64,000 bases of DNA from JABDQA01 sp963759125 (GCA_963759125.1 CAVWXN010000001.1:62001-126000), one strand, 5' to 3'. Positions 46,520 to 56,382 are shown, counted from the first letter of the stretch. The notes: generated by a model from the sequence alone, not told the origin. A program made the numbers and translations.

Positions 46520-48910
46520 ATGGAAAATAACAGAAATACCAGAATAAAGAATCCCGATATCGGTTACATCACCATCGATGAAGAAGGTCGCATATGCTCC
46601 TGCAACGACCTGGCTGCAGGACTGCTCAAGGCGGATGGGACGCAGCTGTTGAACAGCAGACTAGCTGACGCCATTGCCGGTGACAATCGTTTCAAACCAC
46701 TTGCAGAAAGGCTCAAAGAGCCGCTGAAAACACTGCAGAACGAACAGTTCCACCTGCCCGACTTCCATGATGGCAAAAAAGACTCTCTTAACGTTCGTAT
46801 CGTCAGATTCGTTGATTCAGAGGGGAACTACAGGGGTGGCTACATTGGTCTGATAGACCGGTCCGGGGCAGTCACCGCCCGAGCTCTGGCGCTCAACTCC
46901 ATAGCCGAGGGAGTTTTCACCGTTGACGAGGCGATGAAGATCACCTCCTTCAACGAAGCCGCGGAAAAAATGACCGGCTGGCTGCAGGAAGAGGTTCTCG
47001 GCAAGCCCTGCAAAACGGTATTCTGCTCCAACATCTGCGGCAATTCGTGCGCCCTCTCCACCGCCACGGCCAACAACCGCAATATCCTTATCGACAGAGA
47101 TGTTTACATGAGCCGGAGAGACGGCTCGTCATTTCCGGTCAGAATCAGCGCCACACCGCTCATTAACGAGAATAATGAAATCGTAGGCGGAGTCGAGACC
47201 TTTCGCGACATCAGCAAGATGGTCCAGAGCGATTTGATCATCAATGCCGTGGCCGACGGGGTCGTCACTTTTAATGACGTGGGCATTATTACCTCTTTTA
47301 ATGCCGGTGCCCAGCAGATCACCGGCTGGACCGAAGAAGAGGCGGTGGGCAGACCCTGCGACGAGATGTTCTTCGGGGCCGACAGCGTGGTCGCCTGCCC
47401 CATCATGGAAAAAAACCGTGACGGCGAACCATGCACTGTCATAGACCAGGACGGCTACGTGGTCGATAAGGACGGCTTCAACATTCCGATCTCGGTGTCC
47501 ATCACCCCGATGCTGGGTGCAGATCGGCAACCTATCGGCTGTGTGCAGACCTTTCGGGACAATACCCAGGCATTGCAGAACAAACTGATTCTCGATTCCA
47601 TCGCCGACGGAGTGTTTACCGTCGACAGGAACTGGAGGATCACCTCCTTCAATCTGGCTGCCGAGATCATCACCGGCTGGGAGAGAGAAGATGCAGTCGG
47701 CAGTTTCTGCAGCGATGTCTTCCACAGCTCAATCTGCGGAAAAAATTGTGCCGTGGCCGAAGCGCTCTACACCGGCAGGCCGGTAACCAACCGATCGATA
47801 ACCATCGAAGACGCCGACGGCAAGAGGAAGCCGATAAGCATCAGCGCCGCGCCGCTGCTCGACGTAGTAGGCAATGTCATTGGCGGAGTCGAGACCTTTC
47901 GCGACCTGACAGTTGAGGAAACGCTGCGCAAGCAGCTTATGCAGCGCTTCACCTTCGATGAGATAATCAGCAAAAGCCCGGCCATGCAGCGCTATTTCGA
48001 TATTCTGCCAGATATCGCCCTCAGCGACTCCACCGTTCTGATACTTGGGGACAGCGGGACAGGCAAGGGCTTACTGGCCGAGGCGGTGGTCAACTCCTCC
48101 TCGAGGCGCGACAAACCCTTCATCTCAGTCAACTGCGGGGCCATTCCCGAAACCTTGCTGGAATCGGAACTGTTCGGCTATCGCTCCGGGGCCTTTACCG
48201 ATGCCAGGAAAGACCGTGAGGGCCGTTTCAGCGCCGCCAACGGAGGCACCATTTTCTTAGACGAAATAGGCGACATTCCCCATTCCCTGCAGGTCAAACT
48301 GCTCAAAGTGCTCGAGGAACATGTCTATGAGCCCCTCGGTTCAAATGAATCGATAAAAGTGGACATCCGGGTCATTGCCGCCACCAACCGCGACCTCACA
48401 GCCCTGGTTGAAGAAGGGACGTTTCGCGACGATCTCTATTATCGGCTCAACGTGGTGAACATCACGCTGCCGCCGCTGCGCGACAGAAAGGAGGACATCC
48501 CGCTGCTGATCGACCATTTCATCGACAAGTTCAGGGCCGAAAAAAAGAAGGACATCAGTGGCATAAGTGACGCCGTATTGAACCGTTTAATGCACCATTC
48601 GTTCCCCGGCAATATCAGGGAACTGGAGAATGTAATCGAATATGGCTTTATCCTTTGTCCCGGAGGCCTTATCCAGGAGAATCATCTGCCCGATTCTTTC
48701 CACCTCGACGAACCATCAGCAGGCTTCGACCAGGGCCTGCAGAACGAAGGGCTCAGCCTGGAACAGATCGAAAAACAGGCTATTCTCGGCTCCTTGCAGC
48801 GCAACAAATGGAAGAAAATGATGACCTGCCGCGAGTTGGGCATCTCCAAGGACACCCTGCGCAGAAAAATCGAGCGCTACGGTCTGGAAAACCCGTTGGA
48901 TGTGACCTGA
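46520..48910 (+). CDS. sigma-54-type activator with three Cys-rich PAS domains and GAFTDA loop
   Basis: A 796-residue transcription factor transcribed divergently from the kinase gene. After an N-terminal region it has three consecutive PAS domains (about residues 125-235, 240-350 and 355-465). Each contains a cysteine cluster: CKTVFCSNICGNSCA, MFFGADSVVACPIME and CSDVFHSSICGKNCAVAEAL. The AAA+ domain (490-720) has Walker A GDSGTGKGLLAEAVV, an otherwise normal ESELFGYRSGAFTDARKDRE in which GAFTGA is changed to GAFTDA, and Walker B GGTIFLDEIGD. The C-terminus is a Fis-like helix-turn-helix (MMTCRELGISKDTLRRKIER). The altered loop residue touches sigma-54, so activity may be changed. Confidence 0.9.
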   Translation: MENNRNTRIKNPDIGYITIDEEGRICSCNDLAAGLLKADGTQLLNSRLADAIAGDNRFKPLAERLKEPLKTLQNEQFHLPDFHDGKKDSLNVRIVRFVDSEGNYRGGYIGLIDRSGAVTARALALNSIAEGVFTVDEAMKITSFNEAAEKMTGWLQEEVLGKPCKTVFCSNICGNSCALSTATANNRNILIDRDVYMSRRDGSSFPVRISATPLINENNEIVGGVETFRDISKMVQSDLIINAVADGVVTFNDVGIITSFNAGAQQITGWTEEEAVGRPCDEMFFGADSVVACPIMEKNRDGEPCTVIDQDGYVVDKDGFNIPISVSITPMLGADRQPIGCVQTFRDNTQALQNKLILDSIADGVFTVDRNWRITSFNLAAEIITGWEREDAVGSFCSDVFHSSICGKNCAVAEALYTGRPVTNRSITIEDADGKRKPISISAAPLLDVVGNVIGGVETFRDLTVEETLRKQLMQRFTFDEIISKSPAMQRYFDILPDIALSDSTVLILGDSGTGKGLLAEAVVNSSSRRDKPFISVNCGAIPETLLESELFGYRSGAFTDARKDREGRFSAANGGTIFLDEIGDIPHSLQVKLLKVLEEHVYEPLGSNESIKVDIRVIAATNRDLTALVEEGTFRDDLYYRLNVVNITLPPLRDRKEDIPLLIDHFIDKFRAEKKKDISGISDAVLNRLMHHSFPGNIRELENVIEYGFILCPGGLIQENHLPDSFHLDEPSAGFDQGLQNEGLSLEQIEKQAILGSLQRNKWKKMMTCRELGISKDTLRRKIERYGLENPLDVT

Positions 48911-48926
48911 CCAACCTCTGGTGGCG

Positions 48927-49367
48927 TCAGTGGGATAGTGATTTGAGGCAGCTCCCACAGACGCCGTCCACCCGTATTTCGATTCGTTCAATTTGCCCTG
49001 GGAAGGTCTTTCTGAGGCTATCGGATGAGAGGTTGAGACTGCCTGGATTGAGACAATCCAGGCGGCCGCAGCGGAGGCAGTAGAAATGATGGTGCGCAGC
49101 GTGATTGTCGTTTGGAGCCAGGCCGAAATGGGCCGCTCTGCCCCCGGCGCTCAGACGCTCCACCAATTTGCAGTCGACCAGCAGCTCCAGTATCCGGTAG
49201 ATGGTAACTCTGTTGATTGAATGACTGCGTTCGACCGTACTGAAAATTTCAGCTGCAGTGAGCGGGAAGCGGTTATTGCCGATGATCTCCAGTACCCTGA
49301 TCCGGTTGCCGGTCGCTTCGAGCCCTGTCGACTCCAGCAGACTGCGATAATCACATTCCATGCACAT
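48927..49367 (-). CDS. zur: Fur-family zinc-uptake regulator
   Basis: A 146-residue Fur-family repressor. An N-terminal winged-helix domain (GLEATGNRIRVLEIIGNNRF, then HSINRVTIYRILELLVDCKL) is followed by the metal and dimerisation domain with NHAAHHHFYCLRCGRLDCLN and a C-terminal CGSC pair. The HHHFxCxxCG motif and two CxxC knuckles fit a structural zinc. It is the last gene of znuA-znuC-znuB-zur, so Zur is the natural call. The repressor would shut the operon off when zinc is plentiful. The N-terminus MCMECDYRSLL is unusual in having two further cysteines. Confidence 0.88.
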   Translation of the reverse strand: MCMECDYRSLLESTGLEATGNRIRVLEIIGNNRFPLTAAEIFSTVERSHSINRVTIYRILELLVDCKLVERLSAGGRAAHFGLAPNDNHAAHHHFYCLRCGRLDCLNPGSLNLSSDSLRKTFPGQIERIEIRVDGVCGSCLKSLSH

Positions 49368-49374
49368 GGCGCCC

Positions 49375-50226
49375 CTACCCTGACATTTCCTTGTGCGACT
49401 TGAGCATCAGCCGCCGTTTGTTAAGAACGATGAGCCTGTCCAGCAGCAGTGAAAGGAAGAACACCGTGCCGGCAAGAAAGATGATGGCGGCCCCGGAAGT
49501 CAGGTCAAACCTATACGATATCCATAGGCCTCCAGAGGTGAAAACCATCCCCAGAGCGCAGGAAAAGACCATCATCTGAATAAGTGATTTGGTATATTTT
49601 TCTGCTATATAGGGAGGAATGGTCAGCAGGGCGATAACCAGTATAAGGCCGACCACCTGCACCATCATGACTACGGTAATCGCCACAATGCCAATCAGCA
49701 TGTAATAGAGTCGCTTCACCGGGACGCCGCGCACCAGAGCAAATTCCTCGTCATAGGACATGACCAGGAGGTCGTTGAAAAAATAGAGCACCAGCAGCAG
49801 AATCCCCCCTCCGGCTATGGTCATTATCAGAAGATCCGACCGCGGAACGCTGAGAATTGAGCCGAACAGGTAACTCATCAGGTCGACATTGTAGCCTGGG
49901 GTCAAGTCGATAAGAAGAATCCCCACCGCCATGCCGACCGCCCACATTACACCGATGATGGTATCTGCCCGCTGCTTGGAACGGCTGGATACGGCGGCCA
50001 TGATCATGGCTGAAAGAAAGGAGAAAAAGAAGGCCCCAGCCATAAATGGCAAGCCGAGGAAAAAGGCCAGCCCGATGCCGCCATAGGCGCTGTGGGCAAT
50101 ACCTCCAGAGAGAAATACAAGACGGTTGATGACGATCAGCGAACCGATCACGCCGCAGATGAGACTGGCCAGCAGCCCGGCCATGAGGGCGTTGCGCATG
50201 AACTCGAACTGCAGCACCTCAATCAT
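49375..50226 (-). CDS. znuB: zinc ABC transporter permease
   Basis: A 283-residue inner-membrane permease of the ABC-3 family with about eight helices. Recognisable parts are MRNALMAGLLASLICGVIGS, VFLSGGIAHSAYGGIGLAFF (the SGGIxHxAxGG signature) and KQRADTIIGVMWAVGMAVGI. The C-terminus ends basic. The start overlaps znuC by eight bases. It forms the membrane channel with ZnuC and receives zinc (or manganese) from ZnuA. Confidence 0.93.
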   Translation of the reverse strand: MIEVLQFEFMRNALMAGLLASLICGVIGSLIVINRLVFLSGGIAHSAYGGIGLAFFLGLPFMAGAFFFSFLSAMIMAAVSSRSKQRADTIIGVMWAVGMAVGILLIDLTPGYNVDLMSYLFGSILSVPRSDLLIMTIAGGGILLLVLYFFNDLLVMSYDEEFALVRGVPVKRLYYMLIGIVAITVVMMVQVVGLILVIALLTIPPYIAEKYTKSLIQMMVFSCALGMVFTSGGLWISYRFDLTSGAAIIFLAGTVFFLSLLLDRLIVLNKRRLMLKSHKEMSG

Positions 50227-51016
50227 TTGTCACTCCTTCCTGCAGAGGCGATTCACCAGGAGCTGACAGAGGAAATGTTACCGGACAGGAGTCATACACC
50301 GAGCAGGCATATACTGCATCGAGCAGTTCCCCCGAGGTTTCAAAGGCCTGGTGATAATGGAGCCGTTTGTTCACGCAGGCCACCGATTTGGCATAGGCGG
50401 ATACCGACAGCAGGTCATGGCTGACCATCAGGATGGTCAGCTCTTTGTTCAACTCCTGGAGCAACTGGTAGAATTTGGTCTGCCCCCGACTGTCGATCGA
50501 GGCGGTGGGTTCATCGAGCACCAGAAGCTCCGGTTCTGTCACCAGGGCCCTGGCAATAAGAACTCGCTGGCGCTGTCCCCCAGAGAGGTCGCTGATTTTG
50601 CGCCCGGCAAATTCGCCGATTCCCATTTTCTCCAGCACTGCCAGCCCATCCCTGCGGTCCTGCCGGGAACGTCCGAATGATAGCCGGTTCTCGGGCACGT
50701 GTTTGCCCATGATTACCACATCCAGCGCTGTCGCCGGAAAACTCAGGTTATGATCGATCTGCTGAGGTACATAGCCGATCTCCAGTCCCTTTTTACCGGG
50801 CCTCCTGCCGGCCAGCTGTACCGCACCCCTGGTCGGCTTCAAGAGTCCGATAACCAGTTTCAGAAGTGTCGTCTTGCCGCCTCCGTTGGGTCCCACAACC
50901 GCGATGAAATCACCCTGTTCAACAACCAGATCGATATTGTGCAGGACCTCATTACCACTATAGGAAAAGCAGAGATCTTTAATGTCAATCATTGTTCGCT
51001 TCATCACCGGTCTCAT
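50219..51016 (-). CDS. znuC: zinc ABC transporter ATP-binding protein
   Basis: A 265-residue ABC ATPase. Walker A is GPNGGGKTT, the signature motif is ISDLSGGQRQRVLIARAL, and Walker B is PELLVLDEPTASID; the switch His is in MVSHDL. The ATG at 51016 overlaps the znuA stop (TGATG), showing coupled translation; internal ATGs at residues 5 and 9 are possible alternatives. The C-terminal 45 residues are longer than in E. coli ZnuC and end in a region with two cysteines. Confidence 0.93.
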   Translation of the reverse strand: MRPVMKRTMIDIKDLCFSYSGNEVLHNIDLVVEQGDFIAVVGPNGGGKTTLLKLVIGLLKPTRGAVQLAGRRPGKKGLEIGYVPQQIDHNLSFPATALDVVIMGKHVPENRLSFGRSRQDRRDGLAVLEKMGIGEFAGRKISDLSGGQRQRVLIARALVTEPELLVLDEPTASIDSRGQTKFYQLLQELNKELTILMVSHDLLSVSAYAKSVACVNKRLHYHQAFETSGELLDAVYACSVYDSCPVTFPLSAPGESPLQEGVTND

Positions 51017-51915
51017 CAGCGCAGCGCAGCGCCTAACTTGTTGGCAACCACTGTCATGTTCTCAAACCAGTTTTCCCCCAACGGATCGATCAGCACCACC
51101 TGGGCCCCGATTTCTCTGGCAATTACTTCGGCGCTTTTTCTGGAGAATTGAGGTTGGGCAAAGATCACCGAAATTTTTTCTTGGCGGGCAAGTTCAACCA
51201 GGTCCCTGAGATGTGCCGGTTTCGGGCTCTTGCCCTCGATCTCCACCGCCACCTGCTCGAGACCGTAGTCGCGGGCAAAATAGCCCCAGCTGGGATGGAA
51301 GACCATGAATTTCATGCCTTTTTTACCACCCAGAATATCCCGGAGTTGGGTGTCGAGCCCGTCAATTTGCTCGATAAAATGTAGCGCGTTAGCCTGGTAG
51401 GTTTCAGCGTGTTCCGGATCCATGGCCTCAAGATTGGCCCTGATAATCTCTACCTGATGTTTAACCAGCCCCGGCGACAGCCAGATATGAGGATCCAGAC
51501 CGACCTTATCTTGGTGGTGAGCTCCATGGGTATCTTCTGGGTGATCCTCATGATCATGGTCTTCGCTCATCGTCATCCTGTCGATCCCTGCTTCGCTATG
51601 AACCACCCTCATGTCAGGGTTGATCTTGGTTATCCTGTCCAGCCAGGCTTCCTCGAGGGCTATGCCGATGGTGAAATAGGCCCGGGCCTCGGCCAGTTTT
51701 CTCATCTGCGATGGTTTCGGTTCGTAAGTGTGGGGACTCGCACCGGGGGGGACCATCACCTCGACGTTGAGCAGATTGCCGCTAATCTGTTGCACAAAAT
51801 ATTTCTGGGGGAGGATCGATACAAACACGGTGGGTGCAGCCCCGGCCCGAGCCGGCAGACCCCCCCCATAGACTAATAAAGCGATCAGTAAAGCAAAACA
51901 AAAGTTTCTTTCCAT
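51016..51915 (-). CDS. znuA: zinc ABC transporter substrate-binding protein
   Basis: A 299-residue periplasmic binding protein. The start MERNFCFALLIALLVYGGGL at 51915 begins a signal peptide; upstream in-frame codons lack one. Ligand residues appear in PPGASPHTYEPKPSQMRKLA, a His/Asp-rich loop (DHDHEDHPEDTHGAHHQD), LDPHIWLSPG and FHPSWGYFARDYGLEQV. A metal-binding His-rich loop marks the zinc-specific branch. It delivers zinc to ZnuB/ZnuC. It is first in the operon, 30 bases downstream of a perfect inverted repeat likely to be the Zur site. Confidence 0.94.
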   Translation of the reverse strand: MERNFCFALLIALLVYGGGLPARAGAAPTVFVSILPQKYFVQQISGNLLNVEVMVPPGASPHTYEPKPSQMRKLAEARAYFTIGIALEEAWLDRITKINPDMRVVHSEAGIDRMTMSEDHDHEDHPEDTHGAHHQDKVGLDPHIWLSPGLVKHQVEIIRANLEAMDPEHAETYQANALHFIEQIDGLDTQLRDILGGKKGMKFMVFHPSWGYFARDYGLEQVAVEIEGKSPKPAHLRDLVELARQEKISVIFAQPQFSRKSAEVIAREIGAQVVLIDPLGENWFENMTVVANKLGAALR

Positions 51916-51944
51916 ACTAAAGTGGCTCCGTAAACAGTTTTCAA

Positions 51945-51975
51945 AACCACCATGCAACTGTGTTGCATGGTGGTT
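51945..51975 (-). promoter_or_regulatory. perfect inverted repeat, probable Zur operator
   Basis: AACCACCATGCAAC (945-958) and GTTGCATGGTGGTT (962-975) are exact inverted repeats separated by TGT, centred 45 bases upstream of znuA. The ATGCAAC-N3-GTTGCAT core has the size and symmetry of Fur-family boxes. A hairpin reading followed by TTTT is possible, so a terminator for the upstream ilvB transcript is the alternative. Confidence 0.65.
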
Positions 51976-52130
51976 AACTGATAACCATCCAGACAACTGC
52001 AGGCAAGGTCCTGCCAGCTCCGCGACCAGACCTCCTGAGGTCGGTCTCGCTCAGGGTGAAATCTTCCGGTGCGTGCCGATCAACTGGTGCACCAGCTCAG
52101 TTGTATCGCGCTGATCAAGCGGAAAACTGC

Positions 52131-53831
52131 CTACTCCATATGGGGGCCGAGGATCATATCCTTATACCCCTTTCCAGAGGGTATGCGCGGGTAGAGCATT
52201 TCATCGACGTCGGTAACCACTTCGAGAAACGATGGCCCTTCCGCCCCGATGAAGTCCTCCAGGCCCTGCTTCAATTCGTCACGCTTATCGACTCTCCGGC
52301 TGTAAGCAAAGCCCATCTCCTGCGCCACATTGGCGAAACTTATATCGGTGATTTTCTTGGTGCCCACATGGGCGCCGCCATAGATCAGGTCCTGAATATT
52401 TCTGACCATGCAGTCGCCGTGATTGTTGAGCAGTAAAATTTTCACCGGAAGCTGGTATTTGCCAACCGTGAAAAGTTCCCCCAGATTCATCAGCAGACTG
52501 CCATCTCCGTCGATGGCTATGATGGTGTCATCGGGATTAGCGTAATGAGCCCCAATGGCAGTCGGCAATGCGAATCCCATGGTGCCGTAACCGCCCGAGG
52601 TTAAAAATGTTTTGGGCTTCAAGGAAATCAGGTGCTGGGCGGCACACATCTGATGATTGCCGACCCCGGTGGTCACCCTGGTATTCTCGGTAAGCATGCC
52701 GGATAGTAACTCCATCACCTCAGCCTGCTGAACAGCTGGGTTTTCCCGGTCAAAATTGAGTGGATGATCCTGTTTGAGTTTGAATGCATATTCCTGCCAG
52801 GGCCCGATATCAAGTTTGATATCGTACTTCTTCGCATAGTTGAGCAGGTCGTCAAGCGCAGTTTCTGCCTTGCCGATGAAGGAGAATTTCGGCCCTCTGG
52901 AAAATCGTACCTCCTGGACCTTTTCAGGATTAATATCGAAATAGGCGATTTCGGCTTCCAGGCCGGACTCACCGACTTTTTGCTGTACCCGATCGTCCCA
53001 GCGAATCCCGAAGGCCACGAAAAGATCGGTCTCCTGAATGGCCATATTCGCTGCCGGCACCCCGAACATGCCGAGCATGCCGAGGGCCCAATCGGCCTTC
53101 TCATTGAGAATCCCCTTGCCCATCAGACTCCAGATGGAGGGTACTTTGTAGCGCCTGTTAAACTCCCTGATACGCTCACTTGCCGGTGCCGTATTAAGGC
53201 CACCACCGATGTAGAGCAGCGGCCGTTTAGCCCTCTGCAGCAGATCGAAAAACTGCTTGCACTGATTTTCGCCCAGATGCCGCTCTTCGTCATATTTATG
53301 GCGGAATCTTTCCACTGCAATAGCCTTGTATTCACCTTCATTTTTCTGAATATCGAAGGGGAAATCGATGACCACCGGGCCCGGTTTTCCAGATTTGGCC
53401 AGGAAATAAGCGTCTTTGACAATTTCCTCTACATTCTGAAGCTCAGTTACCAGGATCACTTTTTTGGCAGCATCCTTGAAAACTGAGACGACATCGATGG
53501 TCTGGAACACATCGGTTCCCATCTGGCCCTGGGCGACCTGCCCGGCAAAGACCAGCAGCGGGATCGAATCGGCATTGGCATCGGCCACCGCGCTCAGAGT
53601 GTTGGTGATGGCCGGTCCCGAGGTGACCACCGCCACTCCCACGTCGTTGCTGGATCGTGAATATCCCCCGGCCCCAAAGGCACAGGACTGCTCGTTGGCG
53701 TTGACCACAATTTCTATTCCCACCTCTTCGATGGCATGAAATACGGGCAGGATGGTGGCCCCCGAAAAGCCGAACACCTTTTTTACTCCAAGATCAACGA
53801 AACTTTTGGCAAGTATTTGAGCATTATTCAT
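52131..53831 (-). CDS. ilvB: acetolactate synthase large subunit
   Basis: A 566-residue thiamine-diphosphate enzyme joining two pyruvates, or pyruvate and 2-oxobutyrate, in branched-chain amino acid synthesis. The catalytic Glu is in VVNANEQSCAFGAGGYSRSS. SGPAITNTLSAVADANADSI, GGGLNTAPASERIREFNR and the ThDP-binding GDGSLLMNLGELF...NN segment (IIAIDGDGSLLMNLGEL; KILLLNNHGDCMVRN) are all present. The C-terminus is normal. NEQSC replaces the usual HEQGA, so it is a slightly divergent member. The operon also carries its small subunit, two genes upstream, and an aminotransferase. Confidence 0.9.
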   Translation of the reverse strand: MNNAQILAKSFVDLGVKKVFGFSGATILPVFHAIEEVGIEIVVNANEQSCAFGAGGYSRSSNDVGVAVVTSGPAITNTLSAVADANADSIPLLVFAGQVAQGQMGTDVFQTIDVVSVFKDAAKKVILVTELQNVEEIVKDAYFLAKSGKPGPVVIDFPFDIQKNEGEYKAIAVERFRHKYDEERHLGENQCKQFFDLLQRAKRPLLYIGGGLNTAPASERIREFNRRYKVPSIWSLMGKGILNEKADWALGMLGMFGVPAANMAIQETDLFVAFGIRWDDRVQQKVGESGLEAEIAYFDINPEKVQEVRFSRGPKFSFIGKAETALDDLLNYAKKYDIKLDIGPWQEYAFKLKQDHPLNFDRENPAVQQAEVMELLSGMLTENTRVTTGVGNHQMCAAQHLISLKPKTFLTSGGYGTMGFALPTAIGAHYANPDDTIIAIDGDGSLLMNLGELFTVGKYQLPVKILLLNNHGDCMVRNIQDLIYGGAHVGTKKITDISFANVAQEMGFAYSRRVDKRDELKQGLEDFIGAEGPSFLEVVTDVDEMLYPRIPSGKGYKDMILGPHME

Positions 53832-53937
53832 GACAATCCTAAAAACCTCTCACTTGTATAATTGAATATGAGATAAGGTCCCAATGACCCTAATTATTTT
53901 TTCTAAATTGGTCGGCTCAATATTGTCCGAATTGGAC

Positions 53938-55105
53938 TTATCTGGCGAGGAACTCCCTTATACGCCGCACCCCCTCGGCCATATTTTCGATACTGTTGGT
54001 GTAGGCAAAGCGAACGTGCTGTTCCGGTCTATTGATACCAAAATCTTTTCCAGGTGTGATGGCGACCCCCTGGGCTTCCAACAGGTCATAGGCAAAACTG
54101 AAACTGTCGTCGGTCAGCCTGGAACTGTTGGCATAGAGATAGAACGCACCCTGCGGCTTCACCGGCACCTCGAAGCCGATCTCCTGCAGAGCCGGCAGCA
54201 GAAAATCACGCCGCCGTTCAAACTCCTGCCGCCGCTGTTCAAGTACTTCCAGGCTTTGCGGGCAAAAGGCCTGAAGAGCCGCATATTGAGACATGGACGC
54301 GCAACTGAGAAAAAGATTCTGGGCCAGTGTATCGAGACTCTCCACATAAGGCTCCGGAGCCACCACCCAGCCCAGCCGCCAGCCGGTCATGCCGAAATAT
54401 TTTGAAAAACTGTTGATGACGAAAATATCATCAGCCAGCTCCAGGGCCGAATAACCGCTCATCCCATAGACAAGGCCCTGATAGATCTCATCGACGATAA
54501 GCTGCCCGCCCCGCGCTTTGACCGTCTCGTGGATACGCACCATCTCATCGCGCTCCACCAGGGTTCCGGTCGGATTCGAGGGTGTGGCCACCATCACTGC
54601 CCTGGTCTTGTCGCTCCAGTTCTCTTCAATCTGGCTGCTGCTGAGTTGGTAATTACTCTCTGGGCCAACCGGCAGCCCCACAGGAACTCCGGAGACCAAC
54701 TCGACGAAATTCTTGTTGCAGGGATAGCCTGGATCGGTCATCAGCACCTGCTGTCCGGGGTCGATCAGCACGCTCATAACCAATTGCAGGGCTCCCGACG
54801 AACCGGGCGTGACAATAATCCGAGCGGGATCGATAGCGAGGGAAAACAAGCGGGCGTAATGGTCGCTGATTGCCTGCCGCAGCTCCGGAATCCCGGTGGC
54901 CGCAGTATAGCCGGTATGGCCTGCAGTCGAGGGCGTTTTTACCGGCCTCAATTACCGGTTCAGGGGTGACGAAATCGGGTTCGCCAACTTCCATGTGGAT
55001 TACCGAACGCCCCTCTGCTTCCAGCTGCTTGGCCCGAGCCAGAAGATCCATTACATAGAAAGGAACGATCCGTTCCATCCTGGTGGCGATTCTATGTGTG
55101 CTCAC
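53938..55105 (-). CDS. class I/II aminotransferase, one frameshift
   Basis: A PLP aminotransferase of about 389 residues in two frames (change near 54935): MDLLARAKQLEAEGRSVIHM, VGEPDFVTPEPVIEAGKNAL, then HTGYTAATGIPELRQAISDH. The cofactor lysine is in INSFSKYFGMTGWRLGWVVA. VATPSNPTGTLVERDEMVRI and the C-terminal GINRPEQHVRFAYTNSIENM fit the aspartate/methionine/aromatic aminotransferase group. Lying between ilvN and ilvB, it may transaminate a branched-chain or pyruvate-derived keto acid; the substrate cannot be read from sequence. Confidence 0.88.
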
Positions 55106-55133
55106 GCGAGAATGCTCCTCTGATATTCTTGGT

Positions 55134-55644
55134 TCAGCCTGACCAGTGGGATTCGTCGAGTTCCCGATAAAGCGCCAGGATGCCCGAGCGGGTCAGTTTT
55201 TTTATCCCCAGCGGTCGAAGAAGGTCAATCATGGCATTGATCTTTCCCTCGTTGCCGGTTACTTCCACGATGTAAGAATCGCTACCGGCATTGACCACCT
55301 TACCATTGAATATCTCCACCACCTGAAGCAGTTCCGCACGGTTTTCTGGGGTGATGGCAACACTGATCAGAGCCATCTCACGCCTGACCGCCTTCTTCTC
55401 GATGGTCATGTCTCTGAGCTTGATCACATCGATGAGCCTCTCCAATTGCTTCTGAATTTCAATGTATTGATCCGCGTGTTGCCTTGGTTTTAATCGTAAT
55501 CCTGGAAACCTCAGGGTCGTGGGTCGGGGCCCCGCAGATGCTCTCCATATTGTAGCCTCTGCCTGAAAACAGCCCTGTTACCCGGGAGGTAACCCCTGGC
55601 TTATTGGCCACCAGCATTGTCAGCACATAGAATTGCTCTTCCAT
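55134..55644 (-). CDS. ilvN: acetolactate synthase small (regulatory) subunit, frameshifted
   Basis: A regulatory subunit of about 170 residues. The N-terminal ACT domain MEEQFYVLTMLVANKPGVTS, then GLFSGRGYNMESICGAPTHD, binds valine in relatives. A shift near 55460 connects to QKQLERLIDVIKLRDMT and the C-terminal domain with EIFNGKVVNAGSDSYIVEVT and LLRPLGIKKLTRSGILALYR. It is the first gene of the ilv operon, 28 bases before the aminotransferase. Confidence 0.88.
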
Positions 55645-55914
55645 ATATTTCTTCTCCCCTTACGCTCTTAGGCGATCTCAGATTGCAGCAGATTACGGCT
55701 CTGTCTGTGCCGATACGGAGTTCCGAACAGTCCGAACCATTTTATCTCCAGCAATCTACCCGTAAATGAGTGGTTATGACAATAGAATTTCTGAAGATTT
55801 ACTGCTTGGATTGAAGAAGGGAAAAGCGGTCCATCAGACCATGGTCAGGATGGGTGTGGAAGGAGATGACAGAAAAGGGATAGTGCTTAAGAGGGTCAAC
55901 TCGAAGAGGTTTTT

Positions 55915-56346
55915 TTACCATTTCCGACTGCGCCGTTCTGTCGTCTGGCAGACGTCCTGCTCTTTTGCCTTCTTTTCTGCCTCGATATCACCAGCCACCC
56001 TCAAAGTCCTCGGTACGGCTATATCGACACTGGCGGTGCAGGATTCACAAACTTCCTTCGGACAGTTGGTGATCTCCCAGCAGGGCGCGTAGCGCAGCAG
56101 TTTTTTGATGCCGGGAATGGAAATTCCCTCATCGTGAATCATCTTCCGGATACAGCCTATCCACGTTATGTCGTTGGGTGAGAAAAAACGTCGGTTGCCT
56201 TTGCGGGCAGGCTTTACCAAACCCTCATCTTCATAAATTCTCAGGGTCCGGGGATGCACACCCAGGATCTGAGCAGCGACACCTATAGAATAGACCGGAG
56301 TGTCCGGAGTGATAGGCTGTACTTCCACTTTTTTATTGGATGTCAT
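55915..56346 (-). CDS. MerR-family regulator with C-terminal cysteines (copy 1)
   Basis: A 143-residue regulator. The winged helix PVYSIGVAAQILGVHPRTLR, then YEDEGLVKPARKGNRRFF, is of the HspR-like MerR branch. The C-terminal part carries RYAPCWEITNCPKEVCESC. The same PCW-x-I-x-x-CP-x6-C spacing recurs in copy 2, which suggests a redox or metal ligand set. It sits directly behind the first NrfD gene, parallel to copy 2 behind the second, and probably controls that cassette. Confidence 0.85.
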   Translation of the reverse strand: MTSNKKVEVQPITPDTPVYSIGVAAQILGVHPRTLRIYEDEGLVKPARKGNRRFFSPNDITWIGCIRKMIHDEGISIPGIKKLLRYAPCWEITNCPKEVCESCTASVDIAVPRTLRVAGDIEAEKKAKEQDVCQTTERRSRKW

Positions 56347-56382
56347 GATCGCACCGTCTGAGTATTTCCGGAATGTATTCGG

